Below are positions 18,887 through 28,514 of a DNA stretch of 64,000 nucleotides, piece by piece. This DNA is from JAWPMV01 sp039819665 (GTDB taxonomy: Bacteria > Bacteroidota > Bacteroidia > J057), in the NCBI GenBank assembly GCA_039819665.1, contig JBCBRM010000039.1, positions 1-64,000 on the forward strand. Direction: 5' to 3'. How positions within the stretch are numbered: the first letter of the stretch is position 1; each line of letters begins with the position of its first letter. Under the pieces are notes generated by a model that worked only from the letters and a program-made list of their open reading frames with translations, searched no databases and had not been told where the DNA came from. Made by a program: the position numbers and the translations under genes.

Positions 18887-20080
18887 TTAAAGTTTACTTG
18901 CAGGTAGGATTTTCTGCATCAAGACGTTCCAGGTGAATTTTTCCGGATTGCCGTGGATATGCCATCCATTAAATACGGCCAGCATATCATACTCCGGAGC
19001 GACAAGCACAAATTGTCCGCCGTAACCATTGCCGGCAAATATTTTTGTTTTTCCCCCTTTATGTTCGGGAACCCACCATTGATACCCATAGCCTGGTTCT
19101 CGACCATCTCCGGGAGGACTTAAATCAGGGATGATAGCTGATATAGATTTTTCTATCCAATCTTCTGATATGATTTGTTTGCCTTCCCACTTGCCCTTAT
19201 GTAAAAAAAGATAACCAATTTTTGCAAGATCATGGCTGCTTAAGTAAAGTCCACCCTCAGTATCAATTTCCCCTAAAGGAGTCTTTTTCCAATAATAATT
19301 TTCTATGCCCAATGGTTTGAATAATTTCTCTTCTGCCCATTCATCTGCATATTTTCCGGTAACTAAATGAATTACTTTTCCTATCAAAACACTGGCTCCA
19401 CTATTGTATTCAAATTGCTTTCCTGGCTCCATATCCATTCCCTGATCAAAGACAAATTGAATCCAGTCTTCACTGGCTTCCATGAGCACACAACTATTAT
19501 CTGCTTCATCATAAGAAGCTTCATCCCATTTGATCCCGGCCTGCATAGTCAATAAATCTTCAAGCTTCATTTGCATCATGCGTGGATCATCTGAATCAAA
19601 CTTGTAGTCCTTGAATAAGTCAGCAATTTTGATATTTACCCCAGAAAGATGTCCCTTATCAATTGCAATTCCTAAAGCCGCGGAAGTGATGCTTTTGGTA
19701 ACTGATTGCAGGCTATGGAGCTTAGTTCCCTGATAAAAGGGGTGCCAATCCGGATGATCATAATTGTACATATGATTGGTGGTATCATAATTCTTAGCTA
19801 TACTTTTATAATCCTGTTCGTAGGAATGATCCGCAATAATTTTTCCATTTCGGATGAGGAGGAAGTGGTCGATAAGGCCATAATCTCCTGCTTGTATATC
19901 TGCGTGAATTTCATCAAGTACCACCTGATCAACTCCTTCTTTATTGGCGGAAGAAACAGGCCAATAAGGTTCCGAATTTTTAGGTAATGTAAATTTCCAG
20001 GCACTAAGCAGGCCAGTACATAAAAGGGCTAGAATAAATAGGCCAGCTTTTATTTTTATCGGTAGATTCAGAATCTTCAT
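18887..20080 (-). CDS. Serine hydrolase, beta-lactamase (class C/EstB) fold
   Basis: 397 residues with an N-terminal signal or anchor (about 10-28). Catalytic motifs: S126-V-T-K129 (SxxK), Y225-N-S (YxN), and a loop near the C-terminus reading GNGYGGQ in place of the KTG/HGG triad. The family contains esterases, D-amino-acid peptidases and 6-aminohexanoate-oligomer hydrolases as well as lactamases; substrate here is unknown. Unlike the serine hydrolase at 6791 it has no DUF3471 domain. It sits 35 nt upstream of the M28 peptidase on the same strand, possibly forming an exported peptidase/hydrolase pair. Confidence 0.85.
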   Translation of the reverse strand: MKILNLPIKIKAGLFILALLCTGLLSAWKFTLPKNSEPYWPVSSANKEGVDQVVLDEIHADIQAGDYGLIDHFLLIRNGKIIADHSYEQDYKSIAKNYDTTNHMYNYDHPDWHPFYQGTKLHSLQSVTKSITSAALGIAIDKGHLSGVNIKIADLFKDYKFDSDDPRMMQMKLEDLLTMQAGIKWDEASYDEADNSCVLMEASEDWIQFVFDQGMDMEPGKQFEYNSGASVLIGKVIHLVTGKYADEWAEEKLFKPLGIENYYWKKTPLGEIDTEGGLYLSSHDLAKIGYLFLHKGKWEGKQIISEDWIEKSISAIIPDLSPPGDGREPGYGYQWWVPEHKGGKTKIFAGNGYGGQFVLVAPEYDMLAVFNGWHIHGNPEKFTWNVLMQKILPASKL

Positions 20081-20221
20081 ATCTGGGTGCTTAGTTGAGT
20101 ATCCGTTATTGGGAAGCTAAATAATTTTAGGAGGAAAGGCTAGAACTCCTAACTGTAATTGACCAATTGGAACAGCGTTCACGCGAAGCTTACCTCTTCA
20201 AGAGTTATAAATAGAAAGCTA

Positions 20222-20641
20222 TTATTTAATATTTCCAGCTGCATCAATTACTACAAATGGATTATAGGCAATTTCCCATAGGTTATCATCCGGATCTGCG
20301 ATGTAACCACTATAGCCTCCCCAAAAGGCTTTTTCCGGTTTTTTGATGATATTTACACCTTTTTCTTCAAAGGATAGAAATAGCTCATTTACCTCCTTTT
20401 CGCTTCGCGTATTATAGGCAAGACTAAACGCTTTGAATCCAGTTCCCACTTCAGAAACCGTAGCATCCTCGGCAAGTTTATCCCGTTTATAACAGGACAA
20501 ATACATTCCATTTAGGTGCATAAAGAGGATATTATCATTACTTTGTGGGCTTTTTTCCCAGCCAAAAATATTCAGGTAGAAGTTTTCAGATTTGCTAAGG
20601 TCTGCTACCCCAAGAGTGATAATAGATAGTCTTGCTTCCAC
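20222..20641 (-). CDS. VOC (glyoxalase/bleomycin-resistance) superfamily protein
   Basis: 139 residues; begins at a GTG because a stop codon lies two codons upstream and no ATG fits. Two beta-alpha-beta-beta-beta modules of the vicinal-oxygen-chelate fold are visible, with SIITLGVADLSKSENFYLNIFGW opening the first and the WGGYSGYIADPDDNLWEIAYNP end closing the second. Metal-ligand residues are only partly conserved: the final Glu (about residue 122) is present but the first His is not at its usual place. It may be an isomerase or extradiol-like protein, or only a binding protein. It stands alone. Confidence 0.85.
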   Translation of the reverse strand: MEARLSIITLGVADLSKSENFYLNIFGWEKSPQSNDNILFMHLNGMYLSCYKRDKLAEDATVSEVGTGFKAFSLAYNTRSEKEVNELFLSFEEKGVNIIKKPEKAFWGGYSGYIADPDDNLWEIAYNPFVVIDAAGNIK

Positions 20642-20818
20642 AGTTAATAAGCTAATTTTGTGAGGAGAAGGCGTACATGAGAAAAGTAGGCAAAAAGTAA
20701 ACAGATGAGGGGGCTACAATTTTTACTTTTACACAAAAAATATAGTTCATAGCCTGTTTAATCAGCATATTTTCCCTAGTTACTTTTCGTGTCAGCTAAT
20801 TGGAGCTCAAATAAAAAC

Positions 20819-21253
20819 TTAATAAAGAGTCGTACTACTTTCTTTCCCTCCCATAGCCAGCTTAGATCCTAGAAAAGCCATCGGCAAGTAGGCTCCTAAT
20901 AGATCAACGATGTTAAACCATAGGGGAGAGGGAAGCATATTTACAGCAATAATTCCCCCGATTAGAAAGAAAAAGCCAATAAAAAGCCCTAGTCTTTGAT
21001 GTTGACTTGCCCCTAATTTGGCTGCTGTAAATGCGCCAATCAGGGTGCCAAGTGCATGTGCAAGGAAAGGAAATATAAAATGCCTGAATTCCATCTGAGG
21101 CATGTATTCTTTAATACTTTCCATATCTGCAGGATTCATGCCTTCAGGGGAAGGGATAATAGAAGGACCAATATTAATCAAACCACTATTGACCAGACCT
21201 CCTATCACAGCCCCGGCTACTATGGCAAAAACATTTCTTAGTGTGGGATTCAT
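20819..21253 (-). CDS. Four-helix integral membrane protein
   Basis: 144 residues with four hydrophobic segments at about 8-26, 57-78, 87-106 and 112-130, and a soluble loop between the first two. No catalytic motif is seen. The second helix has HALGTLIGAFTAAKLG, a small-residue packing pattern common in inner-membrane proteins of unknown function in this phylum. It lies alone; the 225-nt gap on its upstream side holds nothing I can identify. Confidence 0.7.
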   Translation of the reverse strand: MNPTLRNVFAIVAGAVIGGLVNSGLINIGPSIIPSPEGMNPADMESIKEYMPQMEFRHFIFPFLAHALGTLIGAFTAAKLGASQHQRLGLFIGFFFLIGGIIAVNMLPSPLWFNIVDLLGAYLPMAFLGSKLAMGGKESSTTLY

Positions 21254-21478
21254 AGGATTTATGTTAATTATTCTCTCATTTGCAGCTTTTCTCTATAGCG
21301 GGAACCAGGCTTTAGTTCAGATTTGCAATAAGCTGGTCTATGGAAGCATGATGTTGGACAGTAGGATTGCTCAGCTGAGATATGTGGAATCAGGCAATCT
21401 TTAATCATAGCTTTTGTGTAAAATGAGAGAATAAGATAGCTGATAGGGAAAGAAATATCAACATGCAAAGGGGATGTC

Positions 21479-23098
21479 TTATGGCTTTTTCGCCTGAATC
21501 TTTAATACACGACTCGATTGAAATCCTCCTTTTTCTGTGAATTTATTTACAAGAATAACATAATCCCCCTCATCATCGCTCAGGGTAAATCTACAGAGTA
21601 GATCTCCATTTTCATTTTGGGTTGGGCGTACATCCCATAATAGGCGAGGCGATAAATTGGGGCCAGAATCAAAGCTTACTGGCTGAATTTTGCTATCATT
21701 TTCCTGAAAGCCCTGAAGTTTGGTTTTCGTTCCGCTACCGGGCTTCAGTTTTGGATTTTTAGTATAAACCGCGACTACTCCATTCCTTCCTAAAGTTCTG
21801 AATTGTTTAAGAATAGTTCTCTCTTTTCGGTAAATATCAATCCGCTCAATATCATCTAGCTTCAACTCAAGTAAATCCTTGGTATCCGTAAACATATAGC
21901 CGTTTAGAAACATGGCAGGAGGGTTTTCTGCTAAGGTGTTTTTTTCCATCATCACCCTGAAACTTTCCTCTTTATCATCTTTTTGGATTTTTAGGAAGGT
22001 CGCAACTTCATTGACGAAATCACGGGTATCGTTAAAGCGGATATAATCCTCAGGTGCGTAGCTTTTATCAGCTCTTGTAAAAGCCAGATCTTCCGGTCGT
22101 AGATCTTTTACCGTTTCCAATGGTTGTGATTGTTTGAAAATGTCAGAGATAATTCTTCTTTTCCGAGCGTTTTCCAGATAACTGACGATTTGAGGAGGGT
22201 AGGGCAAAGCGGGGAAATTGTACTCTTTCTTTTCGAAAGAAGCAGAAGGTGAAATCATTTCCACTCCCGGGTAATCTACCCCTCCAAAAGCTTCTATTGA
22301 GAGGATCTGAGAATTCATAGTCCCTTGAAAGTCGTCCATAGAAAGACCAAAAACCTGACCTTCTCCCATAGATAACCAACGAAAGTCAAGCTTTTCTGCA
22401 ATATAAATAGCTGCTAATCCATTAGGATTGAAATCGCCTGCTTTTCCTACAAAGCCTACAAATAGGAGAGATTTTTGAGCCTCTCCCTCTTTGACTTTCC
22501 GTTCAAATGGCTTTGTATAGACCTGCGGTTTTAGTGGAGCAAGTCCTCCCATTATATCAAAACTTTGCTGATCTATTACGATAACTTCCCAACGGATACC
22601 AGGATCATTTTCCTTATTCTCTACCCGAATTTTTACCTCATCTCCCTGATTGTATACTTGTTCAGTATCTCTGATCTGAAAATCATACCCCAGATTACTA
22701 AGATCAGTATTTAAGGCCTCCATATTGGATGGGCTTTCATCAAATTCACTATATATGGGAATTACACTGATCCCCATATCTTTGATTTCCATGCTGGGAA
22801 TCCATAAATTAAATGCCCTCAAAATATACCAATCACTATTCCATTCCAGCGGTATATCAAAAATTGCTGAGGCTAATCTTCCGTCAGAACGCGTGGTAAT
22901 ACGTTGGATTAGATTGGAATTTTTATCAAGAAGCTCGAGGTATATAATCTCATTTTTACCCCCGGAATTGTTCTGAATTTTTACTCCTATCTTTTCTCCG
23001 CTACTATAAAAACCTTTATCGGTATTAACCAATAATCTTTTTTGTGCATGAAGACTGCTTAACAGGAAGCTGAAAAGAAAAATGAATAGAATTCGCAT
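21479..23098 (-). CDS. Macroglobulin (MG2-like)/plug-like secreted protein
   Basis: 539 residues from ATG 23098, which gives a normal signal peptide (MRILFIFLFSFLLSSLHAQ); a TTG five codons earlier is unlikely. After the signal comes a strand pattern like the MG2 domain of alpha-macroglobulins (TDKGFYSSGEKIGVKI, 30-120), common in Bacteroidota. At about 400-460 a segment resembles a TonB-receptor plug: PPAMFLNGYMFTD, then LDDIERIDIYR and GRNGVVAVYTK, but no barrel follows. A last beta domain closes the protein. It starts 5 nt after the DUF4249 gene and is the last gene of the six-gene operon. It might be a periplasmic or surface partner of the receptor two genes upstream. Confidence 0.7.
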   Translation of the reverse strand: MRILFIFLFSFLLSSLHAQKRLLVNTDKGFYSSGEKIGVKIQNNSGGKNEIIYLELLDKNSNLIQRITTRSDGRLASAIFDIPLEWNSDWYILRAFNLWIPSMEIKDMGISVIPIYSEFDESPSNMEALNTDLSNLGYDFQIRDTEQVYNQGDEVKIRVENKENDPGIRWEVIVIDQQSFDIMGGLAPLKPQVYTKPFERKVKEGEAQKSLLFVGFVGKAGDFNPNGLAAIYIAEKLDFRWLSMGEGQVFGLSMDDFQGTMNSQILSIEAFGGVDYPGVEMISPSASFEKKEYNFPALPYPPQIVSYLENARKRRIISDIFKQSQPLETVKDLRPEDLAFTRADKSYAPEDYIRFNDTRDFVNEVATFLKIQKDDKEESFRVMMEKNTLAENPPAMFLNGYMFTDTKDLLELKLDDIERIDIYRKERTILKQFRTLGRNGVVAVYTKNPKLKPGSGTKTKLQGFQENDSKIQPVSFDSGPNLSPRLLWDVRPTQNENGDLLCRFTLSDDEGDYVILVNKFTEKGGFQSSRVLKIQAKKP

Positions 23099-23103
23099 AA
23101 TTT

Positions 23104-24153
23104 TTAGAAACAATCAGGTTCCTGATAGCTAGAGTTTTGAATCTGGAGACAGTTAAAGCAAGGTGAGCCTTGAGCTGGTGGGGGAAATCCCTCACAGGGA
23201 CCTCTACTAAAGCCTACCTGAGATCCTGTAATAACATATTTAGCAGAGTCCGATGCTGTAAGAGAGAATAGTCCGATAACATCGTTTTTGGTAGAAACTG
23301 TATTGAGGATGTTCCCATTGATCTTTGCAGGTGGGGTTTCGAAAATATCGCCTGTTCGGTCAAATTCGTCCTCTATGGCAGTCCAAAAATTGTATTCGTT
23401 TTGAGTAATGGAAATTTGCACCAGGGTAAAGCAATACCGTTTTGCTAGTCTGCTATCTACTCGTTTGAGTAGAAATTCCTGCTGATTGAGTACCCCATTG
23501 TTTAGGCTTGAGCCATTAATGATTGTCAGTTGGTTATTGTCAATTCGTTCAGGAACATAGCAAATTTTATCATTGAGACTCACTCTTTCATTGAATTGGT
23601 AAACGCCTGAAGCCCTGTACCGTAAGAAGATGCCTTCACCATTATTTGGTAAATCCGTTGTGGAACGTATAGCAACCACCTCCTGCGTCTCAATATTTCC
23701 TTGTGAATTATTGAAACTTTCCTCCCGTTGGACATGATCTATCAGATCGAAAGGAATCCTCTCTGGCATTGATTCAATTTTAGATTCATAGCTTTCTCCA
23801 TTTACTTCGATGAATAATTGATAGGATTTACCTACTTCACCGATAGCTTCTTCGGTTTTGTATATCCCGGTTTCTGATTCAACAAGATTCAACCCATTTC
23901 CTCCAACCTCCTGGATCCGTACAGTAGCTCCTCCAACTGGAAGTTCTACTCCATCCGGCCCTGCAGCAAAATCTGCTGCTTGTCGAATTTGGACCGTGGC
24001 TGAACGGGAACTGAGTTCCAGATTAGCATCTACAATGATAAGTCCGTCTGCTTTATTTTCTGTTTCCAGTTCAATAATATCAATACAGGCTCCAAGAAGG
24101 CCTAGAGCCATGAGTGAAATGATTGCAATTATTCTCATATATACTGACTGCAT
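23104..24153 (-). CDS. DUF4249 family lipoprotein
   Basis: 349 residues; ATG 24153 overlaps the stop of the TonB receptor as TAATG, so translation is coupled. Lipoprotein signal with LLGAC lipobox (Cys23), then an all-beta N-domain with GGATVRIQEVGG and a C-terminal part with several cysteines (CEGFPPP, CFNC, DCF) matching DUF4249. DUF4249 lipoproteins are regularly encoded next to TonB-dependent receptors in Bacteroidota and probably form the surface lid or ligand-capture partner of the barrel. The cysteine-rich tail may be disulfide-bonded. Confidence 0.85.
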   Translation of the reverse strand: MQSVYMRIIAIISLMALGLLGACIDIIELETENKADGLIIVDANLELSSRSATVQIRQAADFAAGPDGVELPVGGATVRIQEVGGNGLNLVESETGIYKTEEAIGEVGKSYQLFIEVNGESYESKIESMPERIPFDLIDHVQREESFNNSQGNIETQEVVAIRSTTDLPNNGEGIFLRYRASGVYQFNERVSLNDKICYVPERIDNNQLTIINGSSLNNGVLNQQEFLLKRVDSRLAKRYCFTLVQISITQNEYNFWTAIEDEFDRTGDIFETPPAKINGNILNTVSTKNDVIGLFSLTASDSAKYVITGSQVGFSRGPCEGFPPPAQGSPCFNCLQIQNSSYQEPDCF

Positions 24154-26954
24154 TAGAAACTAAAGTTATAGGTGATTGAAGGAATAATGCTCCCAAGAAC
24201 AGACAATCTGTTGGCTTGGGGTGGGGCGGCGGCATCCTGTGTGAAAAAGACCGTAAATGGATTTCTTCGACCGTAAACATTGAAAACCCCAAAAGTCCAG
24301 CTGCTCCGCCAGAGCTGTTGTTTTTTGTGGCTCTGCCCAACAGTATAGGATAAATCGAGACGATGATAAGCTGGAATTCGGATACTATTCCTTTCTGAAT
24401 AAATAGGTACGTTCAAGGCATTTCCTACACTAAAACTCGCTGCAGGAGCCGTGATGGGGCGACCTGAACTATAGACAAAATTAAGTCCAAAGTGATTTTT
24501 CTTATTGGCTTGAAATGTAAGGACAAAACTGATGTCATGAGGTCTGTCATAATTTGAGAGGAACCATTCGTTGTTATTGATAGATTCTTCAATGAAGGAG
24601 CCATCCGTTTTTCGCTCTGTCCTGGAATAAGTATAACCAAGCCAGCCTGTTAAGCGACCTTTATTTTTCCGAAGGGAAAACTCTGCTCCATAGCTTCGGC
24701 CAATTCCTGAAAGAATTTCGGTTTCGAGTTGATCATTCACTAGTAGATTTGCCAGATCACGGTATTCAATCAGGTTGTCTATATCACGATAGAAGACTTC
24801 CAGGGAACTTTCCCAGGTATTGCTGATAAAGTTTTTGAAGAATCCTACAGAATAATTATGAGCCCTAAGGGGTTCTATGTAGGTATTACTCAATTGCCAG
24901 ATATCTACCGGTGAAACAGCTGTAGTATTTGAAAGCTGGTTAATGAATTGCTGGGTTCGATTATAGCTCATTTTGATAGAAGCTGATTCATCAAAGCTAA
25001 ATCTAAGGGAAGCTCTGGGTTCTAAACCTGAATAGTCGGTGATCACATCACCTGCGGCGAAGGTATTCGTTCCAATCTCGGCATCCGGCAATCTTGGTAC
25101 GCCTTCCGCATATATAGAAACTTCCCCAGGCCCAAGACTTTGATAGTAAACGTATCTTAGCCCCAGATTTAAGGAAAGCTGATCTGTAAGGGCAAATTCA
25201 TCATTTAAATAAAAGGCAATATCCCTTCCAAATTCATTTGGGACCTCTTTCGCTATGGTGGTTGAAGATGCATCCAGGGGATTTATTGAGCCTGGATCAA
25301 CCTCATAATCATTGAATTCTATTCCCGCATTGAAATTGTGTCGATCACCGATGGAAAGGGTTATTTCAGGTCTTACTTTCAGGTAGTTGATTCCATTTTC
25401 CAGTAAAAAGGCTCGGTTGGAGTTTTCTTCCGTCCAGCTACTCTCGTAAAAGCTGTAAACCGCCTCTAAATTGAAGGAAAAGGTATTGCTAAAAAGGTAA
25501 TTGAAATTTGCATTTATCCCTTGTGTTTTCCATCTAAAATCAAATTCCTGGTCAAATTTAAATCTGTCCTGGCTATAATATCCACTAAGGCTAAGTTTAC
25601 CTTTATCTCCGAATCTTTGGGTGAATTTTGCATTTACATCATAAAAGAAAGCTGAACTTTCCTGGACTTCTGCAATCTCAATTACATCGAATAAATAATC
25701 GGAAATAGAGAAACGCGAACCTACAATGATTGAGCTTTTCCCTTTCTGAATAGGAGTTTCCAATGTAAGACGACTGGACACTAATCCTAATCCTCCTTTA
25801 CCCGTAAATTTCTGATAATTCCCTTCTTTTAGCTCAACATCCAGGATAGAAGATAGCCTTCCTCCATATCGGGCTGGCATACTTCCTTTATATAAATCTA
25901 CCTTGTTGACTACATCCGGATTGAAAAGTGAGAAGAGCCCCAGTACATGGGATGTATTAAACAGATACATGCCATCTTGCATCACAAGGTTTTGGTCAAC
26001 ATTACCCCCACGTACATTTAATCCTCCAGCACCTTCGCCCACAGAACTTACTCCTGGTAGAAGAAGTAGTGTTTTGATCACATCAGCCTCTCCCATAAAA
26101 GCGGGTAAGCGTTTGATTTCTTTCACCGACAGAACCTCCCTACCTACATCTGTACTACTGACATTTGAATTCTGAGCCTCCGAACTGATAACAATCTCAT
26201 CCAGTTGGATGGCTTCTTTACTTAGAGTTAAATCAAGGTTTCCATTACCGAGAACAGTTAGTTTTATTCTTCTATCTACATATCCTAAAGATTTCATGAG
26301 GAGGACATATTCCCCACTGGAAAGAGTTAATTTATATTTTCCAATTTCATTACTGATGGCTCCTTTACCTGTACCCTCAACAGAAATACTGGCTCCAACC
26401 AGAAATTCATCACTGGCATCATCTGTAATAAATCCTTCGATAGCATAGGCCCCAACTGTTTCTGTCTCCCCTGGAGTACCCACGCTAAACGCTTCTACCT
26501 CCTCTTTGAACCTTGCAATACTCTCTTTGATACTATCTCTTTCGCTAAAATATTGTTGGGTATATTTTCGCTCTATCTGATCTTCTGTAGCAATGATATA
26601 GGCATAACCCCGATAATTTATATATGCAAGACCCGTTCCTTTCAAAAGTTCCTTTAAGGAGGACTCAAAATCATCGCTTGCATCTGGCATAGGTATCGAT
26701 ATTTTGGGGAGAAATTCTGTATCGAAATACAAACTTACCGTAAACTTTTGCTCAAGTTGTTTGAGACCCTCCGCCAGGCTTACTCTCTCTCCATTGGATT
26801 GGGCGAATAAGCTAGAAAAGCAGTAAAAAAGACATAGCCAAAAAACCGTAGTAATTCGCATGAAATGATCCTTATTGTAGGCAATTTTAATTGATCTAGA
26901 GAGCTTATTCATTCCTCCTGTATTCTTGGCTATTAGACTCATTTTACTTCCCAT
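24153..26954 (-). CDS. STN-type TonB-dependent receptor with CarboxypepD_reg domain
   Basis: 933 residues if ATG 26954 is used; it directly follows the upstream stop and an AAGGAGGA lies 5 nt away (that purine run is also the end of the previous gene). ATG at about residue 32 gives a cleaner signal peptide (MRITTVFWLCLFYC...), so the start is unsettled. Domains in order: secretin/TonB N-terminal (STN) short domain (about 60-115), carboxypeptidase-regulatory domain (170-250), plug (280-390, with LNVRGGNVDQNLVMQDGMY and GRLSSILDV), barrel to the final aromatic strand. STN receptors can signal through FecR/sigma pairs, but none is nearby. Part of a coupled operon with DUF4249 downstream. Confidence 0.9.
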   Translation of the reverse strand: MGSKMSLIAKNTGGMNKLSRSIKIAYNKDHFMRITTVFWLCLFYCFSSLFAQSNGERVSLAEGLKQLEQKFTVSLYFDTEFLPKISIPMPDASDDFESSLKELLKGTGLAYINYRGYAYIIATEDQIERKYTQQYFSERDSIKESIARFKEEVEAFSVGTPGETETVGAYAIEGFITDDASDEFLVGASISVEGTGKGAISNEIGKYKLTLSSGEYVLLMKSLGYVDRRIKLTVLGNGNLDLTLSKEAIQLDEIVISSEAQNSNVSSTDVGREVLSVKEIKRLPAFMGEADVIKTLLLLPGVSSVGEGAGGLNVRGGNVDQNLVMQDGMYLFNTSHVLGLFSLFNPDVVNKVDLYKGSMPARYGGRLSSILDVELKEGNYQKFTGKGGLGLVSSRLTLETPIQKGKSSIIVGSRFSISDYLFDVIEIAEVQESSAFFYDVNAKFTQRFGDKGKLSLSGYYSQDRFKFDQEFDFRWKTQGINANFNYLFSNTFSFNLEAVYSFYESSWTEENSNRAFLLENGINYLKVRPEITLSIGDRHNFNAGIEFNDYEVDPGSINPLDASSTTIAKEVPNEFGRDIAFYLNDEFALTDQLSLNLGLRYVYYQSLGPGEVSIYAEGVPRLPDAEIGTNTFAAGDVITDYSGLEPRASLRFSFDESASIKMSYNRTQQFINQLSNTTAVSPVDIWQLSNTYIEPLRAHNYSVGFFKNFISNTWESSLEVFYRDIDNLIEYRDLANLLVNDQLETEILSGIGRSYGAEFSLRKNKGRLTGWLGYTYSRTERKTDGSFIEESINNNEWFLSNYDRPHDISFVLTFQANKKNHFGLNFVYSSGRPITAPAASFSVGNALNVPIYSERNSIRIPAYHRLDLSYTVGQSHKKQQLWRSSWTFGVFNVYGRRNPFTVFFTQDAAAPPQANRLSVLGSIIPSITYNFSF

Positions 26955-28514
26955 TTATTCCTCCTTATCACGGGCCATATTCTCCAAAACAAATAAAGGA
27001 GGCGCATGTTTTCGCCAGGCGGATTTTATTTCTGCCGAAACCCCTGTTCGCATGAATAAACCGGAGCCTAAAATTAGGTCCTGGTCTCCATCTTCATCCC
27101 AATCCGCTTGAGTCATGGTCAACCATTTACCTGACGTACTTTCGGGGAAGGAGGCGGCTTCAAAATCAAAATTTCCCTGATTCTCATAATAGACGAAGCT
27201 TTCATGAGGTCGTTTTTTGTAATCTGGGAAATAGGAAATACTGGCAATATCCAGATCACCGTCCTGGTCAAAATCTTCTGCTATGGCTTTAAAAATCCCA
27301 TTTTGAGGAAGAAAGATCTCTTCTTCGAATTTTCCATTTTCTTGTTGGATGAAAATCCGAACACCATGGTAATCCTTCATGACGGGAAAATAATCCCCAT
27401 TGTCTCCACTGGTATACAGGATATCTTCTTTCCCATCACCATTCATATCCAATAACTCAAAATGGGTAGATCCATAGGTCGCTGGAAATTGAAGGATTTT
27501 TTCTTCCTTAAAATTTGCCTGACCGTCATTTCTAAATAGATACAAACCTTCATCTCCCTGGGCGATCAGTACGAGAATATCCAGATCTCCGTCTTCGTCC
27601 CAGTCATTAAGCCTATTTTTACTTGCTCCAGCTGCTACTTTGATGACCTTTTCTTTTGGATATTCTCCTTTTATATCCAGGTAAAGAAGGAGTCTCCCAT
27701 CCAGGTTCCCAAAGGAGGAAATAAGTATGTCTTCTTTCCCATCCTGATCTAAATCTGCCATAGAAGCTGAAACAGGGCGCTTCAAGCCTGTTATGAGGTG
27801 CTTTATTTCATCCTGATCTTCAGAATTTTTTGGGATAAAACTCAATTTACCGATTTCCTTTTCATGCGGCATAACCTGACCCATGCTAAGCACATAATAG
27901 CCTTCTTCTTTGAGGATAATATCAGAAGGAGCTCCCTTCAGTTGGTATGTCTTTAAAGGTTCGAAGGTTGAACTGAATATATGTAGGCTACCTTCTGTTG
28001 CATTGCCGAGGAACAACTGTGAACTTTCCTTATCGTAATGAATCAGAGTTGTAAGAGGAGTAAGGCTTATACCCGGATCAAAAGCACGAAAAGCATCAAG
28101 ATTCAAGGGCAATGCCTGATTAGAGGCATGGGAACGACTAAAGATAGGTGCATTGTCAACAAAATAATCCATCACAGATAGCCATTCCTCTCTTTCGAGT
28201 GCTGGGCTTTTAGGGAAAAGCTGAAGTTCCTGGAGATCTTCAAGATAAGAGGCATTTCTTGTTTTTATTCCTAATCGAAGACCCATTTTGGGAAGGACTT
28301 CATTTCGCCAGGTACTCTTATCCAGTTCCTCTGGATTAGGAAGCATATGACAGGCTTGACAGTGAAGTTTCGCCAGTTCAAGGCCTTCTGGGTGCTTGAT
28401 CCGCTTTTCTTTTTCCTCTTTCTGTTGGCACGAAAGACATAGCAGAATGAGGAATAGCGGAATCATCCCCTGAACCCACCTTTTTAATATGCCTGAACTA
28501 GTCGGCAGATTCAT
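26955..28514 (-). CDS. Lipoprotein with c-type heme motif and FG-GAP/VCBS repeats
   Basis: 519 residues; start 28514 overlaps the previous gene by 17 nt, and a later ATG (28466) would give a shorter lipoprotein signal. Lipobox Cys29. A CxxCH heme-attachment motif (C52-Q-A-C55-H56) sits just after the lipid anchor, in a short cytochrome-like segment with distal ML(P) at 57-59. From about 200 on there are five calcium-type DxDxDG motifs (DLDQDGKED, DWDEDGDLD, DMNGDGKED, DFDQDGDLD, DWDEDGDQD) of the FG-GAP/VCBS beta-propeller. It may be a surface electron-carrying or ligand-binding protein. Directly adjoining the receptor gene. Confidence 0.75.
   Translation of the reverse strand: MNLPTSSGILKRWVQGMIPLFLILLCLSCQQKEEKEKRIKHPEGLELAKLHCQACHMLPNPEELDKSTWRNEVLPKMGLRLGIKTRNASYLEDLQELQLFPKSPALEREEWLSVMDYFVDNAPIFSRSHASNQALPLNLDAFRAFDPGISLTPLTTLIHYDKESSQLFLGNATEGSLHIFSSTFEPLKTYQLKGAPSDIILKEEGYYVLSMGQVMPHEKEIGKLSFIPKNSEDQDEIKHLITGLKRPVSASMADLDQDGKEDILISSFGNLDGRLLLYLDIKGEYPKEKVIKVAAGASKNRLNDWDEDGDLDILVLIAQGDEGLYLFRNDGQANFKEEKILQFPATYGSTHFELLDMNGDGKEDILYTSGDNGDYFPVMKDYHGVRIFIQQENGKFEEEIFLPQNGIFKAIAEDFDQDGDLDIASISYFPDYKKRPHESFVYYENQGNFDFEAASFPESTSGKWLTMTQADWDEDGDQDLILGSGLFMRTGVSAEIKSAWRKHAPPLFVLENMARDKEE

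Noticed and set aside
18887..20080. Class C beta-lactamase giving antibiotic resistance
   Set aside because: SxxK and YxN are present, but the final KTG motif is replaced and the relatives are mostly esterases and peptidases.
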